Shown here in pieces: positions 19,546 through 34,500 of a stretch of DNA of 64,000 nt; position 1 is the stretch's first letter, and each line of letters starts with the position of its first letter. The DNA comes from an uncultured Saprospiraceae bacterium (lineage in GTDB: Bacteria > Bacteroidota > Bacteroidia > Chitinophagales > Saprospiraceae). The notes below the pieces were generated by a model. It saw only the letters and a list, made by a program, of their open reading frames with translations, made no database searches and was not told the DNA's origin. Made by a program: the position numbers and the translations under genes. Where the stretch lies: positions 25,015 to 89,014 of the forward strand of contig CALFBG010000026.1 of assembly GCA_937951685.1 (NCBI GenBank). Reading direction: 5' to 3'.

Positions 19546-22500
19546 CGCAAGCGCCTAAAAACATTGTTGCACCAATCGTTAAAGTTGAAGATCGACCAGC
19601 CGAGCTTCCGCTGTCTTTTGCACAGGAACGGTTATGGTTTATTGACAAGCTAGAAGGTAGCCAGCAGTATCATATGCCGGGTGTTTTTAGAATTAGTGGC
19701 AATTTAGATAGCTTGGCATTAGAACGTGCCTTTAAGAAAATTGTAGCACGCCACGAAATTTTGCGAACGGTTTACAAAGAAGTGGAAGCGGGTTTTGTAG
19801 CCCAAGAAGTGCTCGAAAATAATTGGCAATTTAGCTTAACCACCGTTACGAACCAGGAACAATTACCCAAGGCAATTAATAATTTTGTACAACAGCCTTT
19901 TGACTTGGCTAAAGACTATATGCTACGGGTAAAACTTTTGCAACTTTGCCAAGAAGAATATGTGCTGGTTATCGTTTTACATCACATTGCAGCGGATGGC
20001 TGGTCGCTTGCTATTTTAGTAGAGGAATTGGTGAAGAATTTCGGAACCGCTTCTACCGAAGTTTTAGAAAGCCTACCAATTCAGTACGCAGATTATGCTT
20101 TGTGGCAAAAGTCGGCGGTATCTCAACAAATTTTACGAAATAAAATAAATTACTGGGAGACGCAATTGTCGGGCGTCGAAACTTTAAATCTATCTACGGA
20201 TTTTGTGCGACCTAAATTTCAATCTACTCAAGGTCGTTTACTAAAACATACGATTCCTCAATCGTTAAAAGAGGATTTAGTTGCTTTAGCGCAAGCACAA
20301 GGAAGTACACTTTTTATGTTGCTACTAGCCGCATTCAAAGTATTGCTTTATCGCTATAGCGGACAAAAAGATATTTGTGTTGGTTCTCCCGTTGCGAATC
20401 GAAATCAAAACGAAACGGAAGCACTAATCGGTTTTTTTGTTAATACGCTAGCACTACGCACAAATTGGAAAGAGAACCCTAGTTTTTTAGCATTTTTGAA
20501 AGCTGTACGTACAACTTGTCTGGACGCTTACGCGCACCAAGAAGTTCCTTTTGAGCAAATTGTTGATCGAGTAGTAGGGACGAGAGATATGAGTCGCAGC
20601 CCAATTTTTCAAGTACTCTTTACTTTGCAAAATAATCCGGATTACTCAATTCGGAAATTAGGAGACTTAGACTTAGTTCAAGAAGATTTTATGGAGGTCG
20701 CCGCTAAGTTTGACCTGTCCGTAGATTTATTAGAAACGCCTACGGGAATCGAATTCAGTTTTGAATATTGCACGGATCTTTTCTTGCCAGCAACCATCGA
20801 ACAGATGATGTTGCATTACGAGAAACTACTTTCGGTTATCGTTGCTCAACCTAGTCAATCTTTAGACGAACTAAACTTAGTCTCTGATCAGGAGCGAGCA
20901 TTAATTTTGGGTCTAACCAGCACGACAGCAGGGGAGTCCTTCAACGCTGGCGCAAAGGATTTATCAAACGAACAACCCATTAACCTTTGTTTTGAAGCCA
21001 TCGCCGCACAGCACCCAACAGCGATCGCCGTACGGCATCACGATATTGCTTGGTCGTATGAAAGCTTAAATCAAAGTGCCAACCAAGTTGCTCGTGCTTT
21101 GCAAGCGGAGGGAATCGAAGCTGGAGATTTTGTAGGGGTATATTTAGAGCGCAGTCCTTACGTGGTAAGTGCTTTACTCGGGATTTTAAAAGCGGGTGCC
21201 GTATACGTGCCACTTGATACTCAAAACCCAAAAGGGCGGATCGAAAAAATGATCCAAAATAGCGAAGCGCGCGCCGTTATCTGTAGTACGGCGTATTTGC
21301 CTAATTTAGTAGATATTGCAATTGATACAATCCTTTGCCTTGAGCAAAGCCATAGCGTAGCGTCAACCGGACCAGCATTAGCACTGACGACTCCCCAGCT
21401 AATTACCAAAGAAAAAATTAGTACTTATCCGACGACCAATCCAGAGAATCAAAATGAAATGGATAGCTGGGCGTATATGTTGTATACTTCGGGCTCTACG
21501 GGAACACCGAAAGGAGCCATCAGTCGGCACAATGGTGCGATGAATCATCTACTAGCGGAATACGAAGATTTAGCTTTGGCAGATGGATTTCGGTTTTTAC
21601 AAAGCGCAGGTATCGGATCAGATATTTCTGTTTGGCAAATTCTTGCGCCGCTTTTGAAGGCGGGAACCTTAGTCATTATTGATAAATATGATTTACTGGA
21701 TTATGATCAATTATTAGCTACGTTAGAAAGAGATGAAATCAACCTAGTAGAATTCGTTCCCTCTTTTGCGAAAGGGTTAATTGCTCATATTCGAAGTTTA
21801 GAAGTGCCTCCTAGTTTAAAAAACTTACAGTGGCTCATGTTTAGCGGAGAAGCATTGCCGGTGCGACTTGTTAATGCTTGGCAAAGCTTATATCCACACG
21901 TTAACTTATTGAATGCTTACGGACCTTGTGAAGCCTCGGACGATATCTCACAGTATCAAATAAAAAATAAACTTCATCCTCAATTGGCACAAGTACCGAT
22001 TGGTCGCTCCATTGCCAATATGAATATTGTAATTCTCGATAAACTCGGCAAACTTTGTCCGATTGGAGTTGCGGGAGAAATTTGTGTAACGGGCGTTGGT
22101 GTCGGTGCAGGTTATCGAGGAATGCCAGAAAAAACGGCAGCTAGTTTTGTGGAAAATCCTTTTCCAGAATTATTAGGAACAACTTTATACCGCACCGGAG
22201 ATTTAGGAAAATGGCAAGCTGATGGTAATCTTATTTTTCTCGGTAGAATGGATGCGCAAGTTAAGATTAGAGGGCATCGAGTAGAATTGGGAGAGATTGA
22301 AAATTTCTTACGAGAAGTAGCAGGTGTTGCAAAAGCACACGTACTGGTGCATCAAGAAAATAAAGCTCCGGCGGCAGTCGTCGCTTTTATCGTAGCAGCA
22401 GAAAGTGACGCGGCTTCGACCAGCGAAACAGCAATAACCGAAGACCAATTATGGGAAGCCTCTGCGGAAGGTTTACCGAGTTATATGCAGCCCACTTACT

Positions 22501-25500
22501 TTTGCTTTGTAGATCAACTTCCAGTTAATTTAAGCGATAAAATTGACGAACGAAAATTAATTACCATTTTTAAAGCGCAGGCAGGGAAAGTACGTTCCAG
22601 TAAAAAACAAGTTGCTCCTAGCAATGCCGTAGAAAAAGGTATCGCAGAAATTTGGGAGGGACTTTTACAAGTAAGCGTGCAGAGTATTCACGATGATTTT
22701 TTTGAATTAGGTGGTCATTCCCTTTTAGCTACTCGTGTAGTTTCTCTTTTACGCAAGCGATTCGAAATAGAACTTCCCATTAAGCAACTCTTCGTAAACC
22801 CTACGGTTGCGAGCTTAGCTCGATATATTCATACGACGGATGCCAGTGTAAATGTTGATGTGTTAGCAGAAATTGTTCCGATGACACGTCCTGAAAAAAT
22901 TCCTTTATCATTTGCACAAGAGCGGTTGTGGTTTATTGATAAATTAGAAGGTAGCATTCATTATCATATTCCGATCGTCTTAAATTTAACGGGAACACTA
23001 GACGTTGCTGCTTTGGAATACGCTTTTCGAACGATCATCAATCGACACGAAGTATTACGTACCGTTTTTGAGGAAGATGAAAATGGTTTAGCGTATCAAA
23101 AAATATTAGCGCCCTTATCACTTGACGACGCGTCTTCCGCTTGGAAAATGAATTACCACCAAGCGATTGATTTTTCGGAAGAAAAATTGGAAAGATATTT
23201 ACAAGCTAAAATCAAGCAAGCATTTGACCTGACGCAAGATTATACCTTGAGAGTAGAATTGTTTCGTCGGTCCGAAAAGGAACATCAATTATTATTGCTC
23301 TTGCACCACATCGCTTCGGATGGTTGGTCAGAAGCGATTTTGGTAGAGGAATTGCAAATCGCTTACGCCGCCAAACTTAAAAATGAAGTTCCGGAATTAG
23401 TGCACCTCGCCGTTCAGTACGCAGACTACGCGCTCTGGCAACGCAATTATTTAGCTGGTGCCATTCTTGGCGAAAAATTAGACTATTGGGAACAACACTT
23501 AGCAGGCGTTCAAGAATTAGATACCCCAACAGACTTTTCTCGTCCCGCCGTACAAAGCACGCGAGGAGACCGATTGCAGTATCAATTAGATAAAGAATTA
23601 TACGATCAATTGCAAGTTCTTTGTCGACAAGAACGGGTTAGTTTGTTCATGTTATTGTTGAGTATTTTCAAAATATTATTACAACGATATTGCCAGCAAG
23701 ATGATATTTGCGTCGGAACGCCCATCGCAAATCGAACCCAAACGGCAATCGAACCATTGATTGGCTTTTTCGTCAACACGTTAGCGCTACGAAGTAATTT
23801 GTCCAATGATCCTGATTTTCTGGATTTGCTGGCACAGGTTAAGACCACCACTTTATCCGCTTACGAAAACCAAGAAGTTCCTTTTGAAAAAATTGTAGAT
23901 CGTTTGAACATTGCGAGAGATTTGAGCCGTACACCGATTTTTCAAATTATGTTCGCTTTGCAAAATAATCCACCTGCACCAAACTTATCACTGGGCGCAG
24001 TAGACCTGACGATTCAGTCGACGGATCAATTGAGTGCTAAATTTGACTTAGATTTCGACGTTGTTGAAACGGAAAATGGGCTAGATTTAACGGTAGAATA
24101 TTGTACTGACTTATTTCGAAAAACGACCATTGAACGCTTAGTTTTGCATTTTGAAACACTTCTGCGTGCCGTGGTTGCTAATCCATACCAAAAAATTAAC
24201 AGCCTTAATATGCTTCCCGCTACCGAAAAGGCAAGTCTGTTAGGATTAGCGGCGTATAAAAATGAAGTATGGTTTAACCGAGGTTTACAAGATTTATCTA
24301 ATGATTTACCGATTAATGTACGCTTTGAAAATATCGCCGCGGCACATCCTGAAAGCATTGCGGTCATTCACGGTACAAGAACGTGGTCTTACGAACTTGT
24401 AAATGAAAAAGCAAATCAAATTGGGCATAGTTTACAGCAACTCGGAATTGAAAAAGGAGATTTCGTTGGCGTCTACTTAGAGCGAACCCCCGAATTCATA
24501 AGTTGTTTACTCGGGATACTCAAAGCGGGTGCCGTTTACGTGCCTTTGGATACTCAAAATCCAACGGAACGGATTGAGAAGATGATGGAGCAGAGTGAAG
24601 TGAAAGTGCTGATCAGTAGCGCTACTTTATTAAAAAATATTGCCACCACCACACTTCAAGCGGTGCTCGTTCTAGAAGGAGATGCACCGGCTTTAATTGC
24701 CAATTATAATAAAATGGGCTTAAACTGTTTGACTTCCGTCGAAGTTGAACAAGCCGACAATCGTAATCTTCCTAATCAAAATGAATTAAGAAGTTTTGCG
24801 TATTTACTATTTACTTCTGGTTCTACGGGACTTCCAAAAGGAGCGATTAGTCGCCACGATGGTGCTTTAAATCACTTGCTGGCAGAATACGAAGCCTTAT
24901 CTTTATCAAATGGATTTAGATTTTTGCAGAGTGCAGGAATTGGTTCGGATATTTCGGTATGGCAAATGCTTGGTCCGTTATTGAGAGCGGGGGCACTAGT
25001 TATTATAGACAAGCTCGACTTACTCGATTACGATTGTTTATTGTCAACCATCGAAAAAACGAAAATCAACGTTGTCGAATTTGTACCTTCTTATATTTGG
25101 GGGTTAATGGATCACATTAAAGCGCTAGAAAATAAGCCTTCTTTGGCGAGTATTGATTGGATGCTTTTAAGTGGAGAAGCTGTTTCTGTCAAGTTGGTAA
25201 ATGATTGGAAAACGAATTATCCGAAGATCCGAATCTTAAATGCTTACGGACCTTGTGAAGCTTCTGACGATATTGCACAGTTTGAAGTCAAAGAAACATT
25301 AAGCGTAAACTTGCCTAGAGTACCAATTGGTCGCCCAATTCCAAACATGAATATTTTTGTTTTGGATAAACAGGATCAGTTGTCACCAATCGGAATTGCT
25401 GGAGAATTATGCGTTTCTGGAGTTGGTGTCGGCGCTGGCTACAAAGGAATGCCCGCAAAGACAGCAGAAAGTTTCGTTGCTAATCCATTTCCACATACGC

Positions 25501-28500
25501 TCGGTGATATCATGTATCGCACCGGAGATTTAGCACGTTGGTTGGAAGATGGTAACTTAGAATTTTTAGGGAGAAAAGACAATCAAGTAAAAATACATGG
25601 ACACCGAGTAGAACTTGGTGAAATCAATAACTTACTACGACAGTCTTCAAAATTGACGGAAGTAGAAGTTTTAGCCCACAAAGATCAAAACAACAAAGAG
25701 TTTTTGATTGCTTTTGTTATTGTGGAACCGACGGTTGAACAGAAAAATATAGCAAGGTTAGAACTTGAATTACGAGAAGATTGTAAAGTGGGATTGCCCG
25801 TTTATATGCGACCTACGCATTATTGTTTCGTAGAGAAATTCCCAGTAAATCTTAGTGATAAAATTGATGCGAATGCTTTACTTAAAAAGTTCTTTGCGGA
25901 AGGACATGATAAAAATGCCATCTCATCAACAACGGACTATCTCGCACCGCGGACGGAAATAGAAGAAAAATTAGCAATCATTTGGCAGCAGCTTTTGGGG
26001 AAGGATCGAATTAGCGTAGAAGAAAATTTCTTTGAGTTGGGGGGCGATTCAATTATTACTATTCAAGTAGTTAGTCGAGCCAGACAAGTCGGTTTGCAAA
26101 TCCAACCGCGCGATATCTTTCAATACCAATCTATTGCGGCCTTAGCTAAAGTAGTTAAGGCACAGGCACAGCCAATTATTGGAGAGCAAGGCGTACTCAC
26201 GGGAACTTCACCGCTGTTACCCATTCAAAGTTTGTATTTTGAAAAAGAGTACGTAAAGGAGGCACCTTACAATCAAGCCGTTTTATTGCAAATTGATAAA
26301 AATGTTTCCGCGCGGCAACTTGAGGAAAGTATGACTGCTTTAGTCGCACAGCACGATGCTTTGCGGTTTGCTTACACCACAAAAAATGGTGCTTGGGAAC
26401 AAGCGTATACCGATAGTACTGCAACTGTAGAACAGTTAGATTTAACAGCATTGACCGGAAAGGCCTTTATCACCACACTTACCGAGAACTGCGCTGCTTT
26501 CCAAACGCAACCAAAAATTGCTACTGGAGAATTATTAAAAGTACTATGGATAAAAACACCGAGCACAGAAACTGCTGATCGCTTATTGATGGTCATTCAT
26601 CATCTCGCGGTCGATGGTGTTTCTTGGCGAATTTTATTGCAAGATTTGAATACCGCATTATCGGCTAGTTTTACGGGAACAACCATCAACTTAGGAACCA
26701 AAACGAGCTCTTACCGTGAATGGGCTAATTTCTTGGCAAACTACGCAACGACAAAACCCATTTTATCCCAAACGCAGCATTGGCAAAATGTTGCACGGGC
26801 CTACGAACCATTGCCCATAGATAAAAAACTAAAAAAGCTTGCAAAAGTCAAAGACCTCGCAGCATTTTCTTTGACGCTTGATGCTACGACGACTAAAAAT
26901 TTATTAGAAAAAACAAATACGGCATATCGTACCGATATTAACGATCTACTCTTGGCGGCTTTAGCCCAAACCTTGAACACTTGGTCCGGGCAAGAAAAAA
27001 TTGTGATTGGTTTAGAAGGACATGGAAGAGAAGACTTGACGCAGCAATTAGATATTAGTAATACCGTAGGTTGGTTTACCAATATTTATCCAGTTGTTCT
27101 AACGACTAAGCATGCGGCTCCTGCTGCGGATCTAATTAAATCAGTGAAAGAGCAATTGCGGAGTATTCCCACTCGAGGAATGGGCTACGGGTTATTGCGC
27201 ACTTGGCATCCCGACGAAACCGTACGCACCGCATTAGCAGCCGCCAATTGGGATGTTGTTTTCAATTACTTGGGACAATTAGATAATGTACTTACCGCAA
27301 CGGATTGGTTTAAAGAAGCCAAAGAAGGGATTGGAAAAAGTGAAGGTGCTCAAAATCGCCTGAGTTCCGCTTTGGAACTAAATGCCTTCGTTTTAAATGG
27401 TTGCTTGAAATTAACTTGGAGTTTTTCCAAGTTGCATTTTTATAAAAAAACAATTGAGCAATTAGCGAAGGATTACTTTAAAAACTTAGAAAAATTAATT
27501 ACCCATTGCCAAACCCAAACGAGCCCAACTTGGACTCCCAATGATTTAGGGTTATCTTCCGAAGTCAGCTACCAAGCCTTAGATGAATTTCTGGCTTTAC
27601 CCGCGACGGCGCTTGGGGCAGCAGAGGGAGCAAGTATCAAGGAAGAAATTACGAGTTTATATCCCTTGAGTCCCATTCAAGCAGGAATGCTTTTTCACAG
27701 CTTGTACGACGAAACTTCTGCCCACGTTTACATCGAACAATACAGCTTTGACCTCGGGGAAGGTTTAAAAATAGATTGTTTGCAAGCAGCTTGGGATTAC
27801 GTTTTGGCGCAGCATAGTATTTTAAGAAGTGCTTTCTTTTACGACGAATTAGCGATGAGCGTACAAGGCGTTTATCGATCGGTAAAAATGCCTATTTCCG
27901 TCATCGATTTTACGAAGGAAGCTAATGAACAGGCAGCTGTTTTGGATTTCTTAGCAAGGGATCATCAACAAACTTTTGATTTTAGTCAGGCACCATTAAT
28001 GCGCTTGAATTTGTTGCATTTGCCTTCTGGTAAATATAAAATGGTTTGGACTTGTCACCATATTTTACTAGATGGTTGGTCGATGCCCATTATCATGGAA
28101 GAACTTTTAAGCGCTTATGATCACTATTTAACCCAAGGCGAAACGCTAAGCTTACCAATTCGCAAGGAGGATAATTTTGAAGATTATATTCGTTACTTAC
28201 AAGCTAGAGATAAATTTGAAGAAGAAGCATTTTGGACAGACTATTTAGACGGATTTCAGCAACCCGTTTTATTGCCCTTTGCGGGAAATACCGTTCATCG
28301 AAACAAAGGTGGGAATAGTATCGGTCATGTTAGTTTGGATTTCAATGCTTCCATGACACAACAGTTCAAAAAATTCGCGCAAGCAAAACACTTAACCATT
28401 AATACCTTAGTACAAGGTGTATGGGCAATGCTACTCGCAAAATATACGGCAAGTGAAGATGTAATGTTCGGTGTAACGGTCTCTGGACGACCAAGTGATT

Positions 28501-31500
28501 TAAACAAGGCAGAGGAACGAGTTGGTCTTTATATCAATACCTTACCCTTACGGGCAAAAGTAACGCCGGGCGCCCAGTTGTTTCCTTGGTTGACCAACTT
28601 GCAAAATGAGCAATTACTCACGCGGAGTTATCAATACAACGCATTAGGAGAAATTCAACAATGGATCGGTTTGCGGGGAGATTTGTTTGATAGCATTTTG
28701 GTGTTTGAAAATTACCCTATGGGCGAGGTGCTTTCACAGAATTGGAGCTTGAAAATAGAAGACGTTGCCGTCAAAGAACAAACCAATTATCTGTTAACCA
28801 TTGCCGTAAACCTAACGGACACACTCCATTTTACCTTTTATTACAATGAAGACTTGTTAGGAGCGAGCTACGTAGAAATGATTAAAAATCATTTTGGACA
28901 AGCCTTAAAACAATTTTTGATTCCAAAGGTAAAAACCATTGCTGCGGTTGAATTAGCCAATTCCTTAGAGCAGAAAAATTTACAAAAGAATTTCCAAGCA
29001 CCAAGTCAAGCGTATCCCAAAACGAAAAGTTTGGTAGCTTGCTTCGAAACACAAGCTAGTCAAAGTGCCGATCGTATCGCTTTAGTTTTTGAAAATGAGG
29101 TTTACCGTTACGCAGAACTCAATCAGTTGAGTAACCAATTTGCACAGTTTTTAACACAAGAATTTGCGCTGCAAAAAGAAGATTTCGTAGCGTTACAAGT
29201 GGAGCGTTCAGAATGGATGATCATTGCATTACTAGGGATTTTGAAAACGGGGGCTGCGTATGTGCCTATTAATATCGAAAACCCAAAAGCACGGATAGAT
29301 TATATTATAAAAGATAGCAATTGCAAACTGGTCGTCAACGAAAACATAATCGCTCAGTTTAAAGCAAAACAAACGAGCTATGATACTGCAAATCTTGACA
29401 ATGGAATTGCTGCGGATAACTTAGCTTATCTAATTTATACTTCGGGAAGTACGGGCTTGCCCAAAGGCTGTTTGGTCGAACATGGCGGCGTGGTCAATCT
29501 AATCTATGCACAACAGCAAAACTTTTCCATTACGGCAAACGAACGCATTTTACAATTGTCTAATATTGCCTTTGATGCTTCTGTAGAACAAATTTTCTTA
29601 GCCTTATTAAGTGGGGCGGCTTTACACCTTGTCGCACGAACGGTACTCTTAGACGCAGAAGCATTATCCAACTATATTCAAACACACAAAATTACGCATT
29701 TACACACCGTACCGAGTTTGTTGCGTACCATTCCTGTCAAAAAATATGCGGCTTTACAGCGTGTCATTGCGGGGGGAGATAAATGTAGTATTGACTTGGC
29801 TAACGAATGGGCATACTATCACGATTTTTACAACGAGTACGGTCCAACCGAAACCAGTATTACGGCGATACAATTTAAAGTACCCGCCCAAACTGTTTTC
29901 CAAGGGACAACTTTACCCATCGGTAAACCAATCGCAAATACAAAAGTATACGTTTTAGATGAGCAGCGAAATAATTTACCAATTGGTGCAGTAGGGGAAC
30001 TTTACCTCGGCGGTGCTGGCGTGACGAGAGGATACTTCAACCGGGCAGAATTGACGGCAGAACGCTTCGTCAAGCTTCGTCAAGCCAAAGGGAATCGCGT
30101 TTATCGAACAGGAGATTTAGTCCGTTGGTTACCCGATGGAAATATCGAATTTGTAGGTCGAGTAGACGAGCAAGTAAAAGTAAACGGATACCGAATTGAA
30201 TTAGGCGAAATTGAAGCTGCCATTCAAAAGGAACCTTCGGTGACTAGCTGTGCCGTATTGTATCAAGAAAATGGCCAAGGAAGACCACAGTTAGTAGCGT
30301 ACGTCGTAGCAAAAGAAAATCATACAACGGAACATTTAGTAGCTACGTTACAAACGAAGCTACCTGCATACATGATTCCAACGGCTATCTTTCCACTTGC
30401 AGCCTTACCCTTGAACGCCAACGGTAAAATAGATAAAAAGGCATTGGTGAACTTGGAACCAACAGTTTCCTCCACTACAGATTTTGTGGAAGCAAAAAAT
30501 GAACTTGAAGCCAGTTTAATTAGCATTTGGGAGCAACTCTTAAAGCGTAATCCGATCGGTATTCACGACAACTTCTTTGAACTTGGTGGAGATTCTATTG
30601 TCACGATTCAGTTGGTAAGTCGAATCAAAAAAGCAGGTTACCATTTATTACCCAAAGATGTTTTTGAACATCAAACGATCCACGAATTAGCTCAAGCGAT
30701 TCAGCAATCTAAACATCAAATTGTTGCGGAACAAGGTAGATTGACGGGAACGGCAGCGTTGTTACCCATTCAACGTTGGTTTTTTGATCAAGCAACCGCA
30801 ACGCCCGCACATTTCAATCAAGGAATTTTGCTGGCAACGAAGAAAAGCCTTGATGAAAACTTATTAGGACAAGCAATTAAAGCGATCGCAGCACATCACG
30901 ATGCGTTAAGCTTTAGCTATCAAAATACAGCTCAACGCTACGGAACGCCTTCTATTAATTTAGAAATTGTCAATCTGTTAGCTATCAACACAGTTGAAAA
31001 CTTAGCTTCCGAAATTACCAAAGTAAGTAATCAATACCAGCAAAGTCTGAACCTAGCAGAAGGAGTCTTAATGAAAGCAGTTTTGATTAAAACACCTGCT
31101 TTTGAGTCAGAAGATCGACTGTTGCTAATCATTCATCACTTGGTCGTTGACGGCGTTTCTTGGCGAATTTTATTAGACCATTTAGAAACGGCCTTATTTG
31201 CGTTGCACAATCATCAAAAAATTGATCTAGGAATAAAAACGAGTTCTTTCCGTCAATGGACCGCCGCCTTGCAAAATTATGCAACGAGTCCGCAAGCAAT
31301 GGCACAGCTGAGTTATTGGGAAAACCTCGGTAAAATAACGGCTGAATTACCCGTTGATTTTACTAGTGAGGAAGTTAATACACAGCGCGATGTCGCTCGT
31401 TATCGTCTAAGTTTAGATGCAGATTTAACGGAAGCACTTTTGCGAGCAGCGAACCAAAGTTATCACACCGAAATTAATGATTTATTATTGGCTGCTTTGG

Positions 31501-34500
31501 CGCAAACTATTACACGCTGGTCTGCACAAAATCAAGTGATCATTGGTTTGGAAGGACACGGCAGAGAACCACTTTTTGCAGATTTGGATACGAGTAACAC
31601 CGTTGGTTGGTTTACGAATTTATACCCTGTTGCGCTTTCACTGGAAACGGAAATGAGTCCAAGTGATGTTATCAAATCTGTCAAAGCGCAGTTGAGAGCG
31701 GTTCCAGAAAAAGGTATGGCTTACGGTGCGTTACGATATTTACATCCTGATCAAAATGTTCGCAAGCAATTAGCACATCCCGCAGCAAGTATTTTGTTCA
31801 ATTACATGGGACAACTGGATAACGTAGTCAGTGACAGCCCTTGGTTTGAAATGGCGGAGGAAGGTGCTGGTGCAGATACCGCTCCGGATTTTCCATTTGC
31901 GCATCAGTTTGTGATCGGTGCAGAAGTGCGTGCAGGTATGTTGCAACTTACTTGGGATTATGCAACAACACAATACAAACCGGAGACAATTGCCGATTTA
32001 GCAAAAGCCTACCTCAATGACTTAACGAATCTAATTCAACATTGCCAAGCGAAACCCGTCGCCGAAAAAACGGTTAGCGATTATGGCCTACCGACGAGCA
32101 TTGACTACCGTGCTTTAGATCAATTTTTAAACACAAGAGAGGAAAACGGCAAGCTACGAAGTACACAAATTGATGCGATTTATCCTTTGAGTCCTTTGCA
32201 AGCTGGAATGTTATTTCATGGCTTATTTGACGATACCGCGGTTGCCTACAAAGAGCAACTTAGTTTTAATTTAGCAAACCAAATTGATATTGTTGCCTTG
32301 CAGCAGGCTTGGTCGGCGATTTTGCAGGATCATACCATTTTGCGGTCTGCATTTTTCTATCACGAATTGAGCATACCAGTACAGGTCGTTTATCAAGACG
32401 TAGATTTAGATTTTGCGGTAGTAGATTTTAGTCAATTTACGGCAACGGAACAAGCCACGCGTTTGGCGGATTACCTAGTGGAGGATTATCATGCAGGGTT
32501 TGATTTTGACCTTGCTCCCTTAATGCGGATTCGCGTAGTAAAACTGTCCAATCAGTATAAAATGATCTGGACGTTCCACCATATTTTATTAGATGGTTGG
32601 TCTACTTCGATCTTACTCGAACGCTTACTAAATTACTATAAAGCCTTTAGTCAAGGAGTAGCCTTGCCCGCACGAGCGCCAGAAAAATTTGAAGATTATA
32701 TACAATACGTACAAGCACAGGATAAGTTTGCTGCTGCTGATTTTTGGAAAAAGTATTTAGATGGTTTTGATACCCCCAGTTTATTACCATTTGTTGATAA
32801 TAAAAAAGATAGAAATAAAGGTGGTACGAGCCTAAGCGAAATCAGTCTCACTTTTGAAGAAGCATTTACACAACAAATACAACGCTTTGCGCAAGAAAAT
32901 CACTTGACGGTGAATACTTTGGTGCAAGGGGTTTGGGCTATTCTGTTAGCCAACTATACGGCGAATCAGGATGTCGTCTTTGGCGTTACAGTATCGGGAA
33001 GACCAGCCGATTTGGCGGAAGCAGAAGCGCGCATTGGGCTATATATTAATACCTTAGCTTTACGTGTTAATTTAGCTGATTTTGATTCTGTTCAAGCGTA
33101 CCTTACCGATTTACAAAAAGGACATACCGCAGCCAGAGAATACCAATACGCTGCCTTGAATGAAGTCCAACAATGGTCGGGCGTACAAGGAGACTTTTTT
33201 GATAGCTTAATGGTATACGAAAACTATCCTACGCAAGAATTAGGGGCGGAAGACTGGTTATTGGATATGGAGGAAATTGAAGTCAAAGAGCAAACGAATT
33301 ACCTCTTGACTTTAATGGTTAGCTTGAAAAATCAATTAAAAATTAAATTTAGTTTCAATGATCAATTGCTAGCGTCCGATTACGTAGCAATGATGAAACA
33401 ACATTTTGAACTTGTCTTACAGGAAATTATTACCAAAGGCAAAGATCAATTATCAGAATTGGAATTACTTTCTCCACCGGAGAAAGCAGAATTGTTAGTA
33501 GACTTTAACGATACCGTCGAAGATTATCCGCTTGGGCACAACTTAGTAGATTTATTCGAAGCGCAGGTGAAAGCTAATCCGCAGCAAACGGCATTGGTTT
33601 GTAGTGGGAAAAGTTTAAGCTATTGTGCCTTAGATAAGTTGGCTAACAAGTTGGCGCATTACCTGCGGAACGAAGGGGTACAAGAAGGGACTTTAGTTGG
33701 GATTTGTATTGATCGTTCGCTAGAAATGGTGATTAGTATCTTAGGGATTTTAAAAGCGGGTGGTGTCTATTTGCCAATTGCTTCGGATTATCCCCAGGAA
33801 CGCATTAACTATATGATCGATAATGCACAAGCTAAGTTCATAATTTGTAATAAGGTTTATACCGAAATTTTTAAGGATAAAGAAAACCTTTCTATCATTC
33901 AGGTTGAATATGATTGGTTGAAAATCAACGAAGCTTCCAAACAAAAACTTCCTTTATCTTTAAATGCGAAGAGCAAGCTTTACGTCATGTATACTTCGGG
34001 TTCCACTGGCAATCCCAAAGGTGTGCTAATTAAACACCAATCTGTGGTACGCTTGATCTTTAACCGCAGTCTCAATTTCTTAAACGAAGAAACGGTCTTG
34101 TATCAATACGCGCCAATTTCTTTTGATGCTTCTACTTTTGAAATCTGGGGCGCTTTATTAAAAGGCGGTACCTTAGTTATTGCTAGTCCTGAATTAAAAT
34201 CTTTAGAAGGAATTTCGGAAGAGTTAAAAAGTGCAGGGGTAAATACCTTATGGTTGACGGCAGGTCTATTTCATTTAGCCGTTGAAAATTATTTACCTTT
34301 CTTCAAAGGCTTAAAATATCTGCTCTCAGGAGGAGATAGTATCAATGCGACGCGCGTACAACAATTACTGACGACGCACCAAGAATTAGTTTTTATTAAT
34401 GGATACGGCCCAACGGAATCTACCACGTTTGCAACTACACATCGGATTGATAATTTGGATCAGCTTTCGTTGAAGCATAATAGTATTGGTAAACCGATTG

